DNA of 37,082 nucleotides from Pseudomonadota bacterium (GTDB taxonomy: Bacteria > Bdellovibrionota > Bacteriovoracia > Bacteriovoracales > Bacteriovoracaceae), in assembly GCA_027488375.1 (NCBI GenBank), contig JAIYBW010000007.1:1-37082 (forward strand), given 5' to 3'. The first letter of the stretch is position 1. Each line of letters begins with the position of its first letter. A program made the translations under genes and the position numbers. Shown one piece after another: positions 24,372 to 31,973 of the stretch. The notes beneath the pieces are model-generated. The model made no database searches. It was not told the DNA's origin and saw only the letters and a list, made by a program, of their open reading frames with translations.

Positions 24372-25651
24372 TACTTTTCCTCCTCAAGCACGACATAGCC
24401 ATATATTTGCTTATAGGTTTTTGCATCTGATTTTGACTGAAAAATTTCTTTAAGGATGGGAATTTGGGATAAAAGTGGTATTCCTTTTTTCTCCTTTGCT
24501 GATGTTTGAAATCCGATCTGGAAAATTTTAAGAGGTGTACCTAACTTCAAAAGTGCTGATGAGATTTCCTTTGATCCGCTTATTCCTCTATCATCTGGTT
24601 TTGAAAATTCAGTTTCATATTCGATTGAAAAACGTCCATATGCCTCTGTGATTTTTGTTTTTATTTTCAATCCCGCAAAACGCCAATCAATAGGAGCAAT
24701 GACTGTACTTCCTTGGGGATTGATATTCTGGAACGGTATCTGTGAACCAATCTCAATCTGTTGAGGCGTATTTAAGTTGACCACAATTTCTGGCTCGGCG
24801 AGAGAAGAAAGATCTGATTGCGTTGATTGAAGATAAATAAGATTTTCATTAATCATATTTCTTAATCCATTTACAAATATATCATTTACTTTCGTTTGGA
24901 GTTTATCCAACCCCAGATGAATTTCTTGTCCATCGAGGCGTTCTAGCTGAATGAGTTTTAATTTAAGACGATAGTTTTGGTGATTAAGATGAGAATCTTG
25001 CTGAATAAAGGAGACCTTATAGTATTGTTTCAATTGGTTAAGTAAATCTGGGTTCTTTGCTCCTTCATAAAAACATAAAACATCTAACCAATCGACTTGG
25101 CAGTTTACTGAGGAAAAGCCATTAGAAAAAAGTTTTTTATAGATCTGTCCAATCATGTGTTTTTTTAACTGCTGGGATAAAGAGACTTTAAAAAAGACAT
25201 ATTCCTTGTACTGGTCTTTAATTTTTTGCAGATAGAGATAATCAGAGAAGTCATCTAAAACTCCACTGGCTGTCATGATGGGGCCCTTAATATCAATTTG
25301 TAGGTTTAAATTTTTAAGGGCATCGGCGAGCTGAAATGTTTTTAAAAATTTTTGCTTAGAAAGGACATAAATACTTAATGTTTTCTTATCACCCTTGAGC
25401 CATGTGACAATATCGGTAAATCCCACTTTTTTGCCCTTAATGAGGAGTTTTCCGGATTTCGGTTCAAAGCGATAGGAAATGACATCTGGATTTCCCACTG
25501 AAAACTTTTTTAACCCCTCAAATTTAAGTTCTCTTTGTTCTCCCTGGGCCAAAATAAGGTCTGAAGGGTTCATTTGAGCAAATGCTGCGCCGCTTGAAAA
25601 CAAGAAGACTTTGACAAGGAATGGCCAAACCGTTAAATTGAGGAGCTTCAT
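24371..25651 (-). CDS. Secretin of the Flp/Tad pilus (RcpA/CpaC-type)
   Basis: This 426-residue outer-membrane secretin starts at ATG 25651, which gives a clear signal peptide (MKLLNLTVWPFLVKVFLF..., cut near AFA|QMN). N-terminal periplasmic domains follow: the BON/pilus-domain style KKFSVGNPDVISYRFEP ... KGKKVGFTDIVTWLKGDKKTLSIYV. The secretin core near 300-420 includes LAEPEIVVNLNTPQQIEIGSQIPF and the end GIPLLSQIPILKEIFQ. The reading frame stays open another 67 codons upstream to an ATG at 25852 that overlaps the previous stop (ATGA). That extension is antisense to a separate small gene, and I treat it as spurious. The weak ribosome site before 25651 leaves room for doubt. Confidence 0.85.
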   Translation of the reverse strand: MKLLNLTVWPFLVKVFLFSSGAAFAQMNPSDLILAQGEQRELKFEGLKKFSVGNPDVISYRFEPKSGKLLIKGKKVGFTDIVTWLKGDKKTLSIYVLSKQKFLKTFQLADALKNLNLQIDIKGPIMTASGVLDDFSDYLYLQKIKDQYKEYVFFKVSLSQQLKKHMIGQIYKKLFSNGFSSVNCQVDWLDVLCFYEGAKNPDLLNQLKQYYKVSFIQQDSHLNHQNYRLKLKLIQLERLDGQEIHLGLDKLQTKVNDIFVNGLRNMINENLIYLQSTQSDLSSLAEPEIVVNLNTPQQIEIGSQIPFQNINPQGSTVIAPIDWRFAGLKIKTKITEAYGRFSIEYETEFSKPDDRGISGSKEISSALLKLGTPLKIFQIGFQTSAKEKKGIPLLSQIPILKEIFQSKSDAKTYKQIYGYVVLEEEK

Positions 25652-25688
25652 TTTTGATAAATAAGACTTATTCCTTGAGGAGATATTT

Positions 25689-25847
25689 ATGGCTTCTAGA
25701 ACAGCAATAACTGAAAATCGTCGTAAAGCTAAACACAGAGCAATGGGAGCTAAAAGAAAAGCTGCTGATAGAAACAAAGGAACTACTCCTAAGTTTGCTA
25801 TCCATGAAGCTGCTGCTCCAAAAGCAAAAGCTGCTAAAGCTAAGTAA
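25689..25847 (+). CDS. Very small, highly basic protein encoded inside the Tad cluster on the opposite strand
   Basis: This 52-residue protein is preceded by a strong GAGGAG six bases before the ATG. It is Lys/Arg/Ala-rich: MASRTAITENRRKAKHRAMG, then an AKRKAADRNKGTTPKFAIHE segment, and an Ala/Lys tail of the kind found in histone-H1-like tails. I recognise the general style (R/K-rich 'RKxKxRxMGxKRK..KGTTP' small proteins occur in Bdellovibrio-type and deltaproteobacterial genomes) but not a named family. Binding to RNA, ribosome or DNA is plausible. It is shorter than 60 residues. Its stop ends one base before the end of the convergent 101-residue gene, and its start lies 38 bases from the divergent secretin ATG. 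It thus splits the Tad operon by a plus-strand gene. Confidence 0.8.
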   Translation: MASRTAITENRRKAKHRAMGAKRKAADRNKGTTPKFAIHEAAAPKAKAAKAK

Positions 25848-25848
25848 T

Positions 25849-26154
25849 TCATAGGTGCCCCTTTGGTGCCTTGAAAACTTTAAGCGATTCAGAAATAAAT
25901 CTTTGATCAACGGAGACCACTTGTAGGTCTCCGTTTTCATTTAGACAGATATCTAATTTACTTTTCTCTCTAATTTCTTTGCAAAAGTTTATTTTCTTTA
26001 AACTGATGATTTCTTCAGGAAGACTATACTCTCGAGTGAAAATATTTTTAATTTCATGAGCAAAATTTGAGTCTGATTCGTAATAAATGTGAATTGGATC
26101 AGCTCGTAAATCAATGGCGATAAACAGGACGACGAAGCTAATAGCGAATCTCAT
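25849..26154 (-). CDS. Small exported protein of the Tad cluster
   Basis: This 101-residue protein starts at ATG 26154 with a signal peptide (MRFAISFVVLFIAI..., cut near LRA|DPI). The start upstream at 26250 would give a cytoplasmic extension without sense. The mature part has two cysteines (INFCKEIREKSKLDICLNENG), possibly disulfide-bonded, and the pattern HEIKNIFTREYSLPEE. No family is recognised; its place between the CpaB-like and secretin genes suggests a periplasmic pilus-assembly or secretin-associated function. It overlaps the preceding gene by 17 bases. Confidence 0.6.
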   Translation of the reverse strand: MRFAISFVVLFIAIDLRADPIHIYYESDSNFAHEIKNIFTREYSLPEEIISLKKINFCKEIREKSKLDICLNENGDLQVVSVDQRFISESLKVFKAPKGHL

Positions 26155-26563
26155 GGGCCACTGTTTGATTTCGTTTTGGTAGTGAAAATTGTTTGAGGTC
26201 GGGAATAATTTCCCACATTTCATGTCGAATAAGTAGTGAAGCATCTTCATCCTTTACCAAGACGGTCATTCGTCCTTCTGGTTCTAATGAATTCTCTTCT
26301 AACATCCCTGACATAAAGATTTGAGATTTACGATTAAGGAGAATTACTTTTTTTCCTTTTTGAAATGGTGTGAGAAGTTCAGCTTTTACATGAATTTCTA
26401 CCCACCCGGCCGGAATATTGGGGGTCATGACTTTTGTTTCTGGAGAAGAAAAAAGAATGAAAAAAAGAATATTGGTTAAAATGATGGTGATGCCTAATTT
26501 GATCCACCAGAATTTATTATTTGTATTTTTTTTCAAGATATTGCCATTTATTTTTAAACTCAT
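26138..26563 (-). CDS. Membrane-anchored CpaB/RcpC-like protein of the Tad cluster
   Basis: This 141-residue protein has one N-terminal membrane helix (about residues 19-39) and a periplasmic beta-rich part. It contains PAGWVEIHVKAELLTPFQKGKKVILLNRKSQ and a late MTVLVKDEDASLLIRHEMWEIIP. That layout resembles a short CpaB/RcpC: an SAF-like start, then a TVxVxxxDAxxLxxxxxxxxI strand-helix. Many CpaB proteins are about twice as long, so this may be a reduced version. AAGGAG is eight bases before ATG 26563, a firm start. It overlaps the preceding short gene by 47 bases. Confidence 0.5.
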   Translation of the reverse strand: MSLKINGNILKKNTNNKFWWIKLGITIILTNILFFILFSSPETKVMTPNIPAGWVEIHVKAELLTPFQKGKKVILLNRKSQIFMSGMLEENSLEPEGRMTVLVKDEDASLLIRHEMWEIIPDLKQFSLPKRNQTVAHEIRY

Positions 26564-26720
26564 GGAGATGCTCCTTTGTTCGATGGTGATAAAGTTTATT
26601 CAGCAGGAAAAGACCCATAAAGAGGATGGAGGCCGCTCCTAGGGAAAGGAGGAGGGGAAGTATGATGTCGCCAGCCTCTCTTCTACTTTTAATTCTAAAA
26701 CTGGATTCGGTGTTTCCCAT
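26517..26720 (-). CDS. Short membrane protein with prepilin-like N-terminus
   Basis: This is a 67-residue protein. It has a charged leader ending REAG, then a hydrophobic stretch DIILPLLLSLGAASILFMGLF, and a basic C-terminal end (LYHHRTKEHLHEFKNKWQYLEKKYK). The order (basic leader, Gly, hydrophobic helix) is like a TadE/TadF-type or other minor pilin cleaved after Gly, but no Glu at +5 is seen. The start is uncertain: ATG 26720 is chosen over ATG 26780, which would overlap the upstream gene by 142 bases. It overlaps both neighbours (82 and 47 bases), which is unusual, and it could be non-coding. Confidence 0.45.
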   Translation of the reverse strand: MGNTESSFRIKSRREAGDIILPLLLSLGAASILFMGLFLLNKLYHHRTKEHLHEFKNKWQYLEKKYK

Positions 26721-27235
26721 CTCTTGAGATCGAGCTCCATCGTTAATGAATAGGGATTTAAAAAAAATGAATATTTCCATAAATTTTTCCTTAAGAGGGC
26801 TTCTCCCTGATTCCCTCTTTTAAGGGACGTTAAAACTGTTTCAAAGGGGCTTTTCATGAGTTGAACATCCATGGGGCATCCTCGTAGTTTAATTGCTGCC
26901 AGAGTGCCAAGGTACTTTGTCAGGAGCGCTTGCTGATACTTTTGAGTGGCTTTTTTCACCTCTCTGGCCTTAAGACTTGCTCCCTGAAATCCAGGAATGA
27001 TGGCCATTAAATACTGTGCTCGAGAGGCATTCTTGATCATCCAATTGCTTTGACCCATTCGCTTTATAAATTGCTTTGTTTCTCCCTTTGTTTCTTTGAC
27101 ACAAAGGATGAGTTTTGTACGAGTTTCAAGTTGTCTAAAGGAACGTTGGAGCTCAAGCCCGCATAGGGTGAGGAGTCCACTTAGAAGGGTAAGGATAAGC
27201 ACACAAAAAAGAAGGGCTTCACCTCTCTGATTCAT
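26639..27235 (-). CDS. TadE-like minor pilin candidate
   Basis: This is a 198-residue protein. The N-terminus MNQRGEALLFCVLILTLL has the basic-leader, Gly, then hydrophobic helix design of class III prepilin-like proteins, with cleavage expected after Gly5. The mature part is a long helix followed by an alpha/beta domain with many Lys/Arg and few cysteines (CVKETKGE, RGCPMDVQ). I infer a TadE/TadF-type pseudopilin by position: it is third gene after flp. Its ATG overlaps the preceding gene's TGA (ATATGA). The sequence is too divergent for certainty. Confidence 0.5.
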   Translation of the reverse strand: MNQRGEALLFCVLILTLLSGLLTLCGLELQRSFRQLETRTKLILCVKETKGETKQFIKRMGQSNWMIKNASRAQYLMAIIPGFQGASLKAREVKKATQKYQQALLTKYLGTLAAIKLRGCPMDVQLMKSPFETVLTSLKRGNQGEALLRKNLWKYSFFLNPYSLTMELDLKRWETPNPVLELKVEERLATSYFPSSFP

Positions 27236-27510
27236 ATTTTGCCCATTAATTTTAGTTCAAAATAATGCCAATCCCTTTTTAAAGAAGTTCTCCATCTCAC
27301 AAGATTTCCAGCTCTGATCACATTTAGCTGGCACTTGGGATAATAGAGAACTTCCTTCTCTTGGGGGGATGTCATTTTTGCTCTTGTCACTATTTCAGTT
27401 GATTTAAGCCAGGCCGTTTGGCGGCATACCGTCCCTTGGTAAAAAAGAACGGCTTCATAACATGCCCCTACAATAAAACTTAAGGTGAGAACCCATGAAA
27501 TTAGATTCAT
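27232..27510 (-). CDS. Short single-helix membrane protein of the Tad cluster
   Basis: This 92-residue protein has one N-terminal hydrophobic helix (MNLISWVLTLSFIVGACYEA). Roughly 65 exported-side residues follow, with a further cysteine pair (TVCRQTAW, YYPKCQLN). It could be a minor pilin or TadE-like protein that lost the classic leader, since no Gly/Glu cleavage motif is visible. Its ATG lies in the flp stop (CGATGA overlap), so translation is coupled to the pilin gene. No family is recognised. Confidence 0.5.
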   Translation of the reverse strand: MNLISWVLTLSFIVGACYEAVLFYQGTVCRQTAWLKSTEIVTRAKMTSPQEKEVLYYPKCQLNVIRAGNLVRWRTSLKRDWHYFELKLMGKI

Positions 27511-27686
27511 CGGGATGATGTGACTTTAATTTCTTTAGTGACTCTTTCTTTCATCTCTTCAATTCTTTCTTTAACAACTCCTCCAAATTGTTTAACGGCC
27601 ACAAGGCAACATATTCCAACTAAACTGGAAATAATCACGTATTCCATAATTCCCTGGCCCTTTTGATTCTTTAAAATAGATCTCAT
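27507..27686 (-). CDS. flp: Flp-type pilin
   Basis: This 59-residue prepilin is the major subunit of the Flp (type IVb, Tad) pilus. The leader MRSILKNQKG is cut after Gly10, and the mature start QGIMEYVIISSLVGI has the diagnostic Glu5-Tyr6. A hydrophobic helix and a basic/acidic C-terminal helix follow (FGGVVKERIEEMKERVTKEI). ATG 27686 is preceded by AGGAGG six bases upstream, the best ribosome site in the cluster, as expected for an abundant pilin. The longer frame from 27794 has no such site. It is first gene of the Tad block; tadV, tadZ and CpaE genes are absent here. Confidence 0.92.
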   Translation of the reverse strand: MRSILKNQKGQGIMEYVIISSLVGICCLVAVKQFGGVVKERIEEMKERVTKEIKVTSSR

Positions 27687-27822
27687 TGCAGTCCTCCTGT
27701 GTTGGTCATTACTTATAGCTAAGAGCACAGAAAGTGGGGATGAATTGGGGATATAGTTGATTAAAATATTCAGAAATGAAAAAGCTTTGCTCAAAATGAG
27801 CTAAGACCTTAAAATAAATGAT

Positions 27823-28443
27823 ATGGAAGAAAATAATAAAGTTATCGTTTTTGAGAAAAAAGAAATCATACTCGTTTTGATCTTTGTGGTGATCCTAATC
27901 ATCACGAGTTTCACAATTGGTATTAGATTAGGCAAAAAACTTTCATTGAGTGAGTCTGGGATTAAACCAGAAGATCAAAAGACAGTTGAATTAAAGTCTG
28001 GGGCCGAAGAAGATGCTGAAAAAACTGTTAGTGAAGAATCAAAATTAACTGATGATGAGAAATTAAAAAAATTAATGGATGAGTCCAAAACTCGTCTCTC
28101 AGATGAACTTGAAAAATTTTCATCTGAAGATAAGCCAGCAGCGATTCAATCAACTGAAGCTAACTCCACTGTGGCAGATGCTCCAGCAGTTAGTCCTGTT
28201 GATGGGAAATATACAATCCAGTTGGGATCATATCCAACGATGGATGAAGCTAAGCAATTTGCTGAAGGTTTTACAGTCAGAGGATACAGCCCGATCATTA
28301 ACCAAACAACTCTTGAGGGAAAGGGGACATGGTATAGAGTGAGTCTCGGTTTGTTTGGAACAGTAGAAGAAGCTAAAAATTATGTCAAAAAAGAGCAGAG
28401 CCTATTCTCTGGTCAAGATTACGTCATCACTGAAATTAAATAA
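27823..28443 (+). CDS. SPOR-domain membrane protein
   Basis: This is a 206-residue protein. A membrane helix lies at about residues 15-35 (IILVLIFVVILIITSFTIGI), then an acidic Glu/Lys/Ser linker, and a C-terminal SPOR domain (about 130-206). The SPOR domain has the typical GKYTIQLGSYPTMDEAKQFA first strand-helix and WYRVSLGLFGTVEEAKNYV second. SPOR domains bind denuded glycan strands at the division site; with this membrane-linker-SPOR layout it resembles FtsN/DedD-type proteins, though not a certain orthologue of either. Ribosome site is weak. Its stop abuts the convergent barrel gene stop (TAATTA). Confidence 0.88.
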   Translation: MEENNKVIVFEKKEIILVLIFVVILIITSFTIGIRLGKKLSLSESGIKPEDQKTVELKSGAEEDAEKTVSEESKLTDDEKLKKLMDESKTRLSDELEKFSSEDKPAAIQSTEANSTVADAPAVSPVDGKYTIQLGSYPTMDEAKQFAEGFTVRGYSPIINQTTLEGKGTWYRVSLGLFGTVEEAKNYVKKEQSLFSGQDYVITEIK

Positions 28444-29214
28444 TTAGAAAAACCAACCCATCTCAAAGGCCATACTCAGCCAACCAAGGCTGAGAGATCG
28501 GTCAGATTTTTTTTCATTGCCGATGGCTTCGCGAGAGACCGAAGCAAGGTTATAAGAAAATTTACCACCGTAGAAGAAATGTGAACTAGAGCGCTTGTGG
28601 ATACCGTAGTTTGTAGAGAGTCCGTAACCTAGATATTGTTTTTTGATAAAACTCTCATTGAGAACGATGTAGTTACCATAAACCTCAACCATTTCAAAAA
28701 CATCATCAGAGGAAAAAAAATCGGTTAATAATTTGAATCGGTGACCTATGCCAAGTCCTAATGATGAAATCGTATTTTTTGTATATTGAGGCCGTTGATA
28801 CTGGGATTCATCATTTGCATTATCACCTGCTTCCGGTGTGATATTTTGAGTAATAGAGTTAAAAAGAGTTTTATGTTGGAAGACCTGAAAACCGTACCAC
28901 ATCTGGTTATAACTTTTTGAACGGTACATGTAGTTAAATTCAACTCCAAGAATGTCGCTAAAGTGTTCATAATCACCAGATACGTGACCGGCCAATCCAA
29001 ATTTATGAGAATCAGTCCCTGTATATTTTCTTTGGTCTTTTATTCCAAGGTCAGTGTTTAAGTCATAAATCATACTTTCATTTCGGAGGTATTTATCTGA
29101 CTTCTTAATCAAAATATCTTGTGTGTCAGGATTCTGTTCCTCATCAGAGAGTGTCCAGGGATCAGACGCTTGAGAAAGATTTAAAGTGATCAGTAAAAAG
29201 AATAATATTTTCAT
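28444..29214 (-). CDS. Predicted outer-membrane beta-barrel protein
   Basis: This 256-residue protein has a signal peptide (MKILFFLLITLNLSQA|SDP). After an acidic segment (about residues 17-60), alternating aromatic and polar strands occur: HKFGLAGHVSGDYEHF, DILGVEFNYMYRSKSYNQM, YLGYGLSTNYGIHKRSS, HFFYGGKFSYNLASVS and the final LSMAFEMGWFF, ending in Phe as outer-membrane proteins do. About ten strands fit a small barrel. The gene starts three bases after the TolC-like gene, so they are expressed together; a complex of barrel and TolC-like channel is a speculative possibility. Confidence 0.75.
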   Translation of the reverse strand: MKILFFLLITLNLSQASDPWTLSDEEQNPDTQDILIKKSDKYLRNESMIYDLNTDLGIKDQRKYTGTDSHKFGLAGHVSGDYEHFSDILGVEFNYMYRSKSYNQMWYGFQVFQHKTLFNSITQNITPEAGDNANDESQYQRPQYTKNTISSLGLGIGHRFKLLTDFFSSDDVFEMVEVYGNYIVLNESFIKKQYLGYGLSTNYGIHKRSSSHFFYGGKFSYNLASVSREAIGNEKKSDRSLSLGWLSMAFEMGWFF

Positions 29215-29217
29215 ATT

Positions 29218-30750
29218 TTACCTTGAGGCCAGGGATTCAAAGTTTTCACCTGGTAAATCTTCAAGACCCATAAAATCTGATAATTCAAGTTTCTTGATGA
29301 GATGATCATACTTAACATTTTCAGTGTTGATGTGTGAGTTCACAAGATTATCAATCGCAAGTTTTATGTCAGCATAAGTGGTGCGGCTACCGATGTAATT
29401 ATCCAAAGCTGAATCATAATTGCTTTGTGCATTCTTGTGTTGGAATTGAGCAATTTCGACTTTTTTCTCTAGGAAGCGAACCGTCTTATAAATAGTTCTA
29501 AGTTTAACTTCAAGTTCACGCTTCGTATTGAAATAACCAATTTCGGCAATTCTTTTTGAGAGGTAAGCTTGTTGATTTTGACGAGTATTAAATATTCCGC
29601 CCTCGCCAAGGAGAGTCCAGCGCATGTTGATCGAAGCCACGAGTTCGACATTCTTATTATTATCTGTCGTCTCAAAATTCCAAGTCGTTCCATTGGGATC
29701 AAAACCAGTTCTGTAGGCCCCTAGATTGACGCCAAACCTGGGCAGGGGAAGGTTATCCTTGATAGTTTTTTCGTACCCACGGCTAGCAATATCATAAGCC
29801 ACTTTTGCATCTCTATAAGGTTGGCTTTGTTCTTGAGAAAGCCTGAGAGCTTCTTCTAGCGTAGTATTAACAGTTACAAATTTTAATTGCTCATAAGAAC
29901 GATAGCTTCCCTGGTACTGATCACCTAAGAGATTGGCCATTTTTTCTTCTTCAAGTCCCACTTCATATTGAGATTGTTGATACTCTGTTTGTGATCTCAA
30001 AAATTCAGAGCGAGTTTGATAGTACTCTTGAGTCCTGATTTTTTTTAGTAAAAGTTTTTCTCGGGCCAAGCGATGTATAAAGGAGGTTTGTCTTAATTGT
30101 TCTTTTTTAATTTTTAAAATTTCTTTAAAACGAATGAGGTTAAAATACTGACTAATAAGCGAAAATTTTAAACGTCGACGGGCCTCTGCCAGTTGCTGAT
30201 TTTGACGAGTCAAGCTTTGACGCTCATTTTGGTATTGAAGATAATCGCGACCCCAATTGAAGACAGTGTATTCGTCAAAAACAAGGCCCAAGCTACCGTT
30301 GGGAGCTTGTTGGGCCCCCATACCAGTTGTACTATCTGTTGATTTATAAAATCGATCAACTCGATGATTTGAGGACTGCAATTCTAATCCAAGATTGGGA
30401 TACCAAAACTTTTGAAAAACATCAGTTTTAGAGAGCTCAATTTTTTCTTTCTGTTGAGATCGGATTTGCTCAAAAGGGTTGCGGCGAAATCCCTCTTCAA
30501 TGACAGAGCGCAAATCTAAGCTTCGGCCAAACTTGTCAGGATCTTTCTCCTGATTTTCTAGACCTTTTTCTCGTGCTGTACTCCAACGATTTGATTGAGT
30601 CGTCTCTTTACTTTCAGAACTTCCAGAAGCTGTTGGATCCGAATTGATTGAACTTTCAAGGAAAGTAAGATCTTCGTCCTGAGCATAGGAATGAATGCTA
30701 AATAAAATAATAGGGAAAAGCAGTTTAAACATGTCCTGAAAGTTTAACAT
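29218..30750 (-). CDS. TolC-like outer-membrane channel (outer membrane efflux protein)
   Basis: This is a protein of about 510 residues. The signal peptide cut is near SYA|QDE. An N-terminal acidic/Ser linker is followed by two OEP-type repeats with long helices (LAEARRRLKFSLISQYFNLIRFKEILKIKKEQL... and the second repeat YFNTKRELEVKLRTIYKTVRFLEKKVEIAQ), strands (GMGAQQAPNGSLGLVFDEY, LVASINMRWTLLGEG) and a YxGSRTTYADIKLAIDNLV segment near the end. Trimeric TolC-family channels work with an inner-membrane pump and adaptor; neither is nearby. Starts are ambiguous: ATG 30750 is used, but ATG 30732 (AGGA only two bases upstream, too close) gives a tidier signal peptide. Confidence 0.88.
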   Translation of the reverse strand: MLNFQDMFKLLFPIILFSIHSYAQDEDLTFLESSINSDPTASGSSESKETTQSNRWSTAREKGLENQEKDPDKFGRSLDLRSVIEEGFRRNPFEQIRSQQKEKIELSKTDVFQKFWYPNLGLELQSSNHRVDRFYKSTDSTTGMGAQQAPNGSLGLVFDEYTVFNWGRDYLQYQNERQSLTRQNQQLAEARRRLKFSLISQYFNLIRFKEILKIKKEQLRQTSFIHRLAREKLLLKKIRTQEYYQTRSEFLRSQTEYQQSQYEVGLEEEKMANLLGDQYQGSYRSYEQLKFVTVNTTLEEALRLSQEQSQPYRDAKVAYDIASRGYEKTIKDNLPLPRFGVNLGAYRTGFDPNGTTWNFETTDNNKNVELVASINMRWTLLGEGGIFNTRQNQQAYLSKRIAEIGYFNTKRELEVKLRTIYKTVRFLEKKVEIAQFQHKNAQSNYDSALDNYIGSRTTYADIKLAIDNLVNSHINTENVKYDHLIKKLELSDFMGLEDLPGENFESLASR

Positions 30751-30779
30751 CAAAAAAACTGAGAAGTAAAATCAGATAA

Positions 30780-31121
30780 TCAAAGAGAAATGCCTGGGCA
30801 ACCTGAGCGAACAATATTTTCTTCCATACTTTCAATATTCAAATTGGTTAAATGCAATTCATTTTTTACTTTGATCAGGCTTGATTGAAGTCGATTTTGG
30901 GTAGCTTGATTGGCCTTAGGATTTTTTTTGATGAGATCCTGATTCCTTTGCAGAAGAGCATTGAGCTTTTGTTGGACTCTCACCTTATTATCTCTCTCGT
31001 GTAGCATTTCTTTACAGCGTAAACTCATCGCCGGTCGAGTAATGGCATCTTGCATCAGATAGTCATCCTGAGCATAGGAATAAGAAAGTGCCAAAACTAT
31101 GACAGTAAAGATAAGCTTCAT
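30780..31121 (-). CDS. Small exported coiled-coil protein
   Basis: This 113-residue protein has a signal peptide (MKLIFTVIVLALSYSYA|QDD). The mature part is mostly charged helix (KEMLHERDNKVRVQQKLNAL, LQRNQDLIKKNPKANQATQ, then IKVKNELHLTNLNIESMEEN), typical of a short coiled coil. Two cysteines (LRCKEM and SGCPG) near the ends might form a disulfide. It is first gene of the run with the TolC-like and barrel genes, 29 bases upstream of the TolC-like start. The signal-peptide end resembles that of the TolC-like protein (both SYAQD). Function unknown; possibly a periplasmic partner. Confidence 0.65.
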   Translation of the reverse strand: MKLIFTVIVLALSYSYAQDDYLMQDAITRPAMSLRCKEMLHERDNKVRVQQKLNALLQRNQDLIKKNPKANQATQNRLQSSLIKVKNELHLTNLNIESMEENIVRSGCPGISL

Positions 31122-31238
31122 GAATTTAGTTTAGCATGAGGCCTTGTTAACGCAAAGTTGAATTTCGCTCTCAAATGGTTGTCGTAGCTTCGTTTTTTAG
31201 TGTATCTTGAGGGGTCAATTATTTTTTAAGGCGCAAAA

Positions 31239-31973
31239 ATGGCTAATGTCGTAATTCTTATTCCGGCCCGCTATGGTTCTTCTCGTTTTCCAGGTAAACC
31301 CTTGGCAAAAATAAATGGAATTTCCATGATCGAGAGAGTTTTTACTAATTGTAAGAACTCTGGATTTCAAACTGCTGTTGTCACTGACAATGAAACAATT
31401 GAATCCCATGTTAAAAGTTTTGGTGGAACAGTTTTAAGGGTCGATGATGATGTGCCCTCTGGTTCTGAACGAATCGCTCTTGCCTATGATCGTTTTTTAA
31501 AAAATCAATCTGTTGATCTTGTGATTAATGTTCAAGGAGATGAGCCTCTGCTTAAAGGTGATGTTTTGAAGGAATTGGCAGAATTTCATCTTAAGTCGAC
31601 TTTTCCAATTGCGACTCTGATTAGACCAAGAAGTAGTAGGGAAGAGGATTTTAAAAATCCAAATGTCGTGAAGGCTTTATGGACCGAACACTCAGGTAAC
31701 TGTCTCTATTTTTCTCGTCAATCGATTCCATATGATCGAGATGGAGGCAGAGAGTATGAGTGGTTTCAACATGTGGGTGTCTACAGCTATAAACCGGAAG
31801 CTTTACTTCAGTTTGTAAAACTTCCTGCTTCAAAACACGAGGAACTCGAAAGGCTGGAGCAGCTTCGGGCCCTGGATCATGGATTCAATATTGGTGCGAT
31901 TCAAACATCTCAAAAATTAATCGGAGTAGATGTTCCAGAAGATATTCAAAAAGTAGAAGGAGCTCTCAAGTGA
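31239..31973 (+). CDS. kdsB: 3-deoxy-manno-octulosonate cytidylyltransferase
   Basis: This 244-residue enzyme activates Kdo: CTP + Kdo gives CMP-Kdo plus pyrophosphate, the donor for LPS core synthesis. Family motifs are clear: IPARYGSSRFPGKPLAKI at the start (nucleotide loop), VSGSERIA-like PSGSERIALAYDRF, LVINVQGDEPLL, the later HVGVYSYKPEALLQFV, and C-terminal RLEQLRALDHG. Full length is usual. AAGGCG precedes the ATG. It begins a run of Kdo genes, and its TGA overlaps the GTG start of pyrG (GTGA). Confidence 0.95.
   Translation: MANVVILIPARYGSSRFPGKPLAKINGISMIERVFTNCKNSGFQTAVVTDNETIESHVKSFGGTVLRVDDDVPSGSERIALAYDRFLKNQSVDLVINVQGDEPLLKGDVLKELAEFHLKSTFPIATLIRPRSSREEDFKNPNVVKALWTEHSGNCLYFSRQSIPYDRDGGREYEWFQHVGVYSYKPEALLQFVKLPASKHEELERLEQLRALDHGFNIGAIQTSQKLIGVDVPEDIQKVEGALK

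Noticed and set aside
25652..25852. N-terminal extension of the secretin to ATG 25852
   Set aside because: It is antisense to the basic small gene and gives hydrophobic residues before a normal signal peptide starting at 25651. Kept only as a point to check, because of the ATGA overlap.
27507..27794. 95-codon start for the pilin
   Set aside because: The leader would be 46 residues; ATG 27686 has AGGAGG and a typical ten-residue leader.
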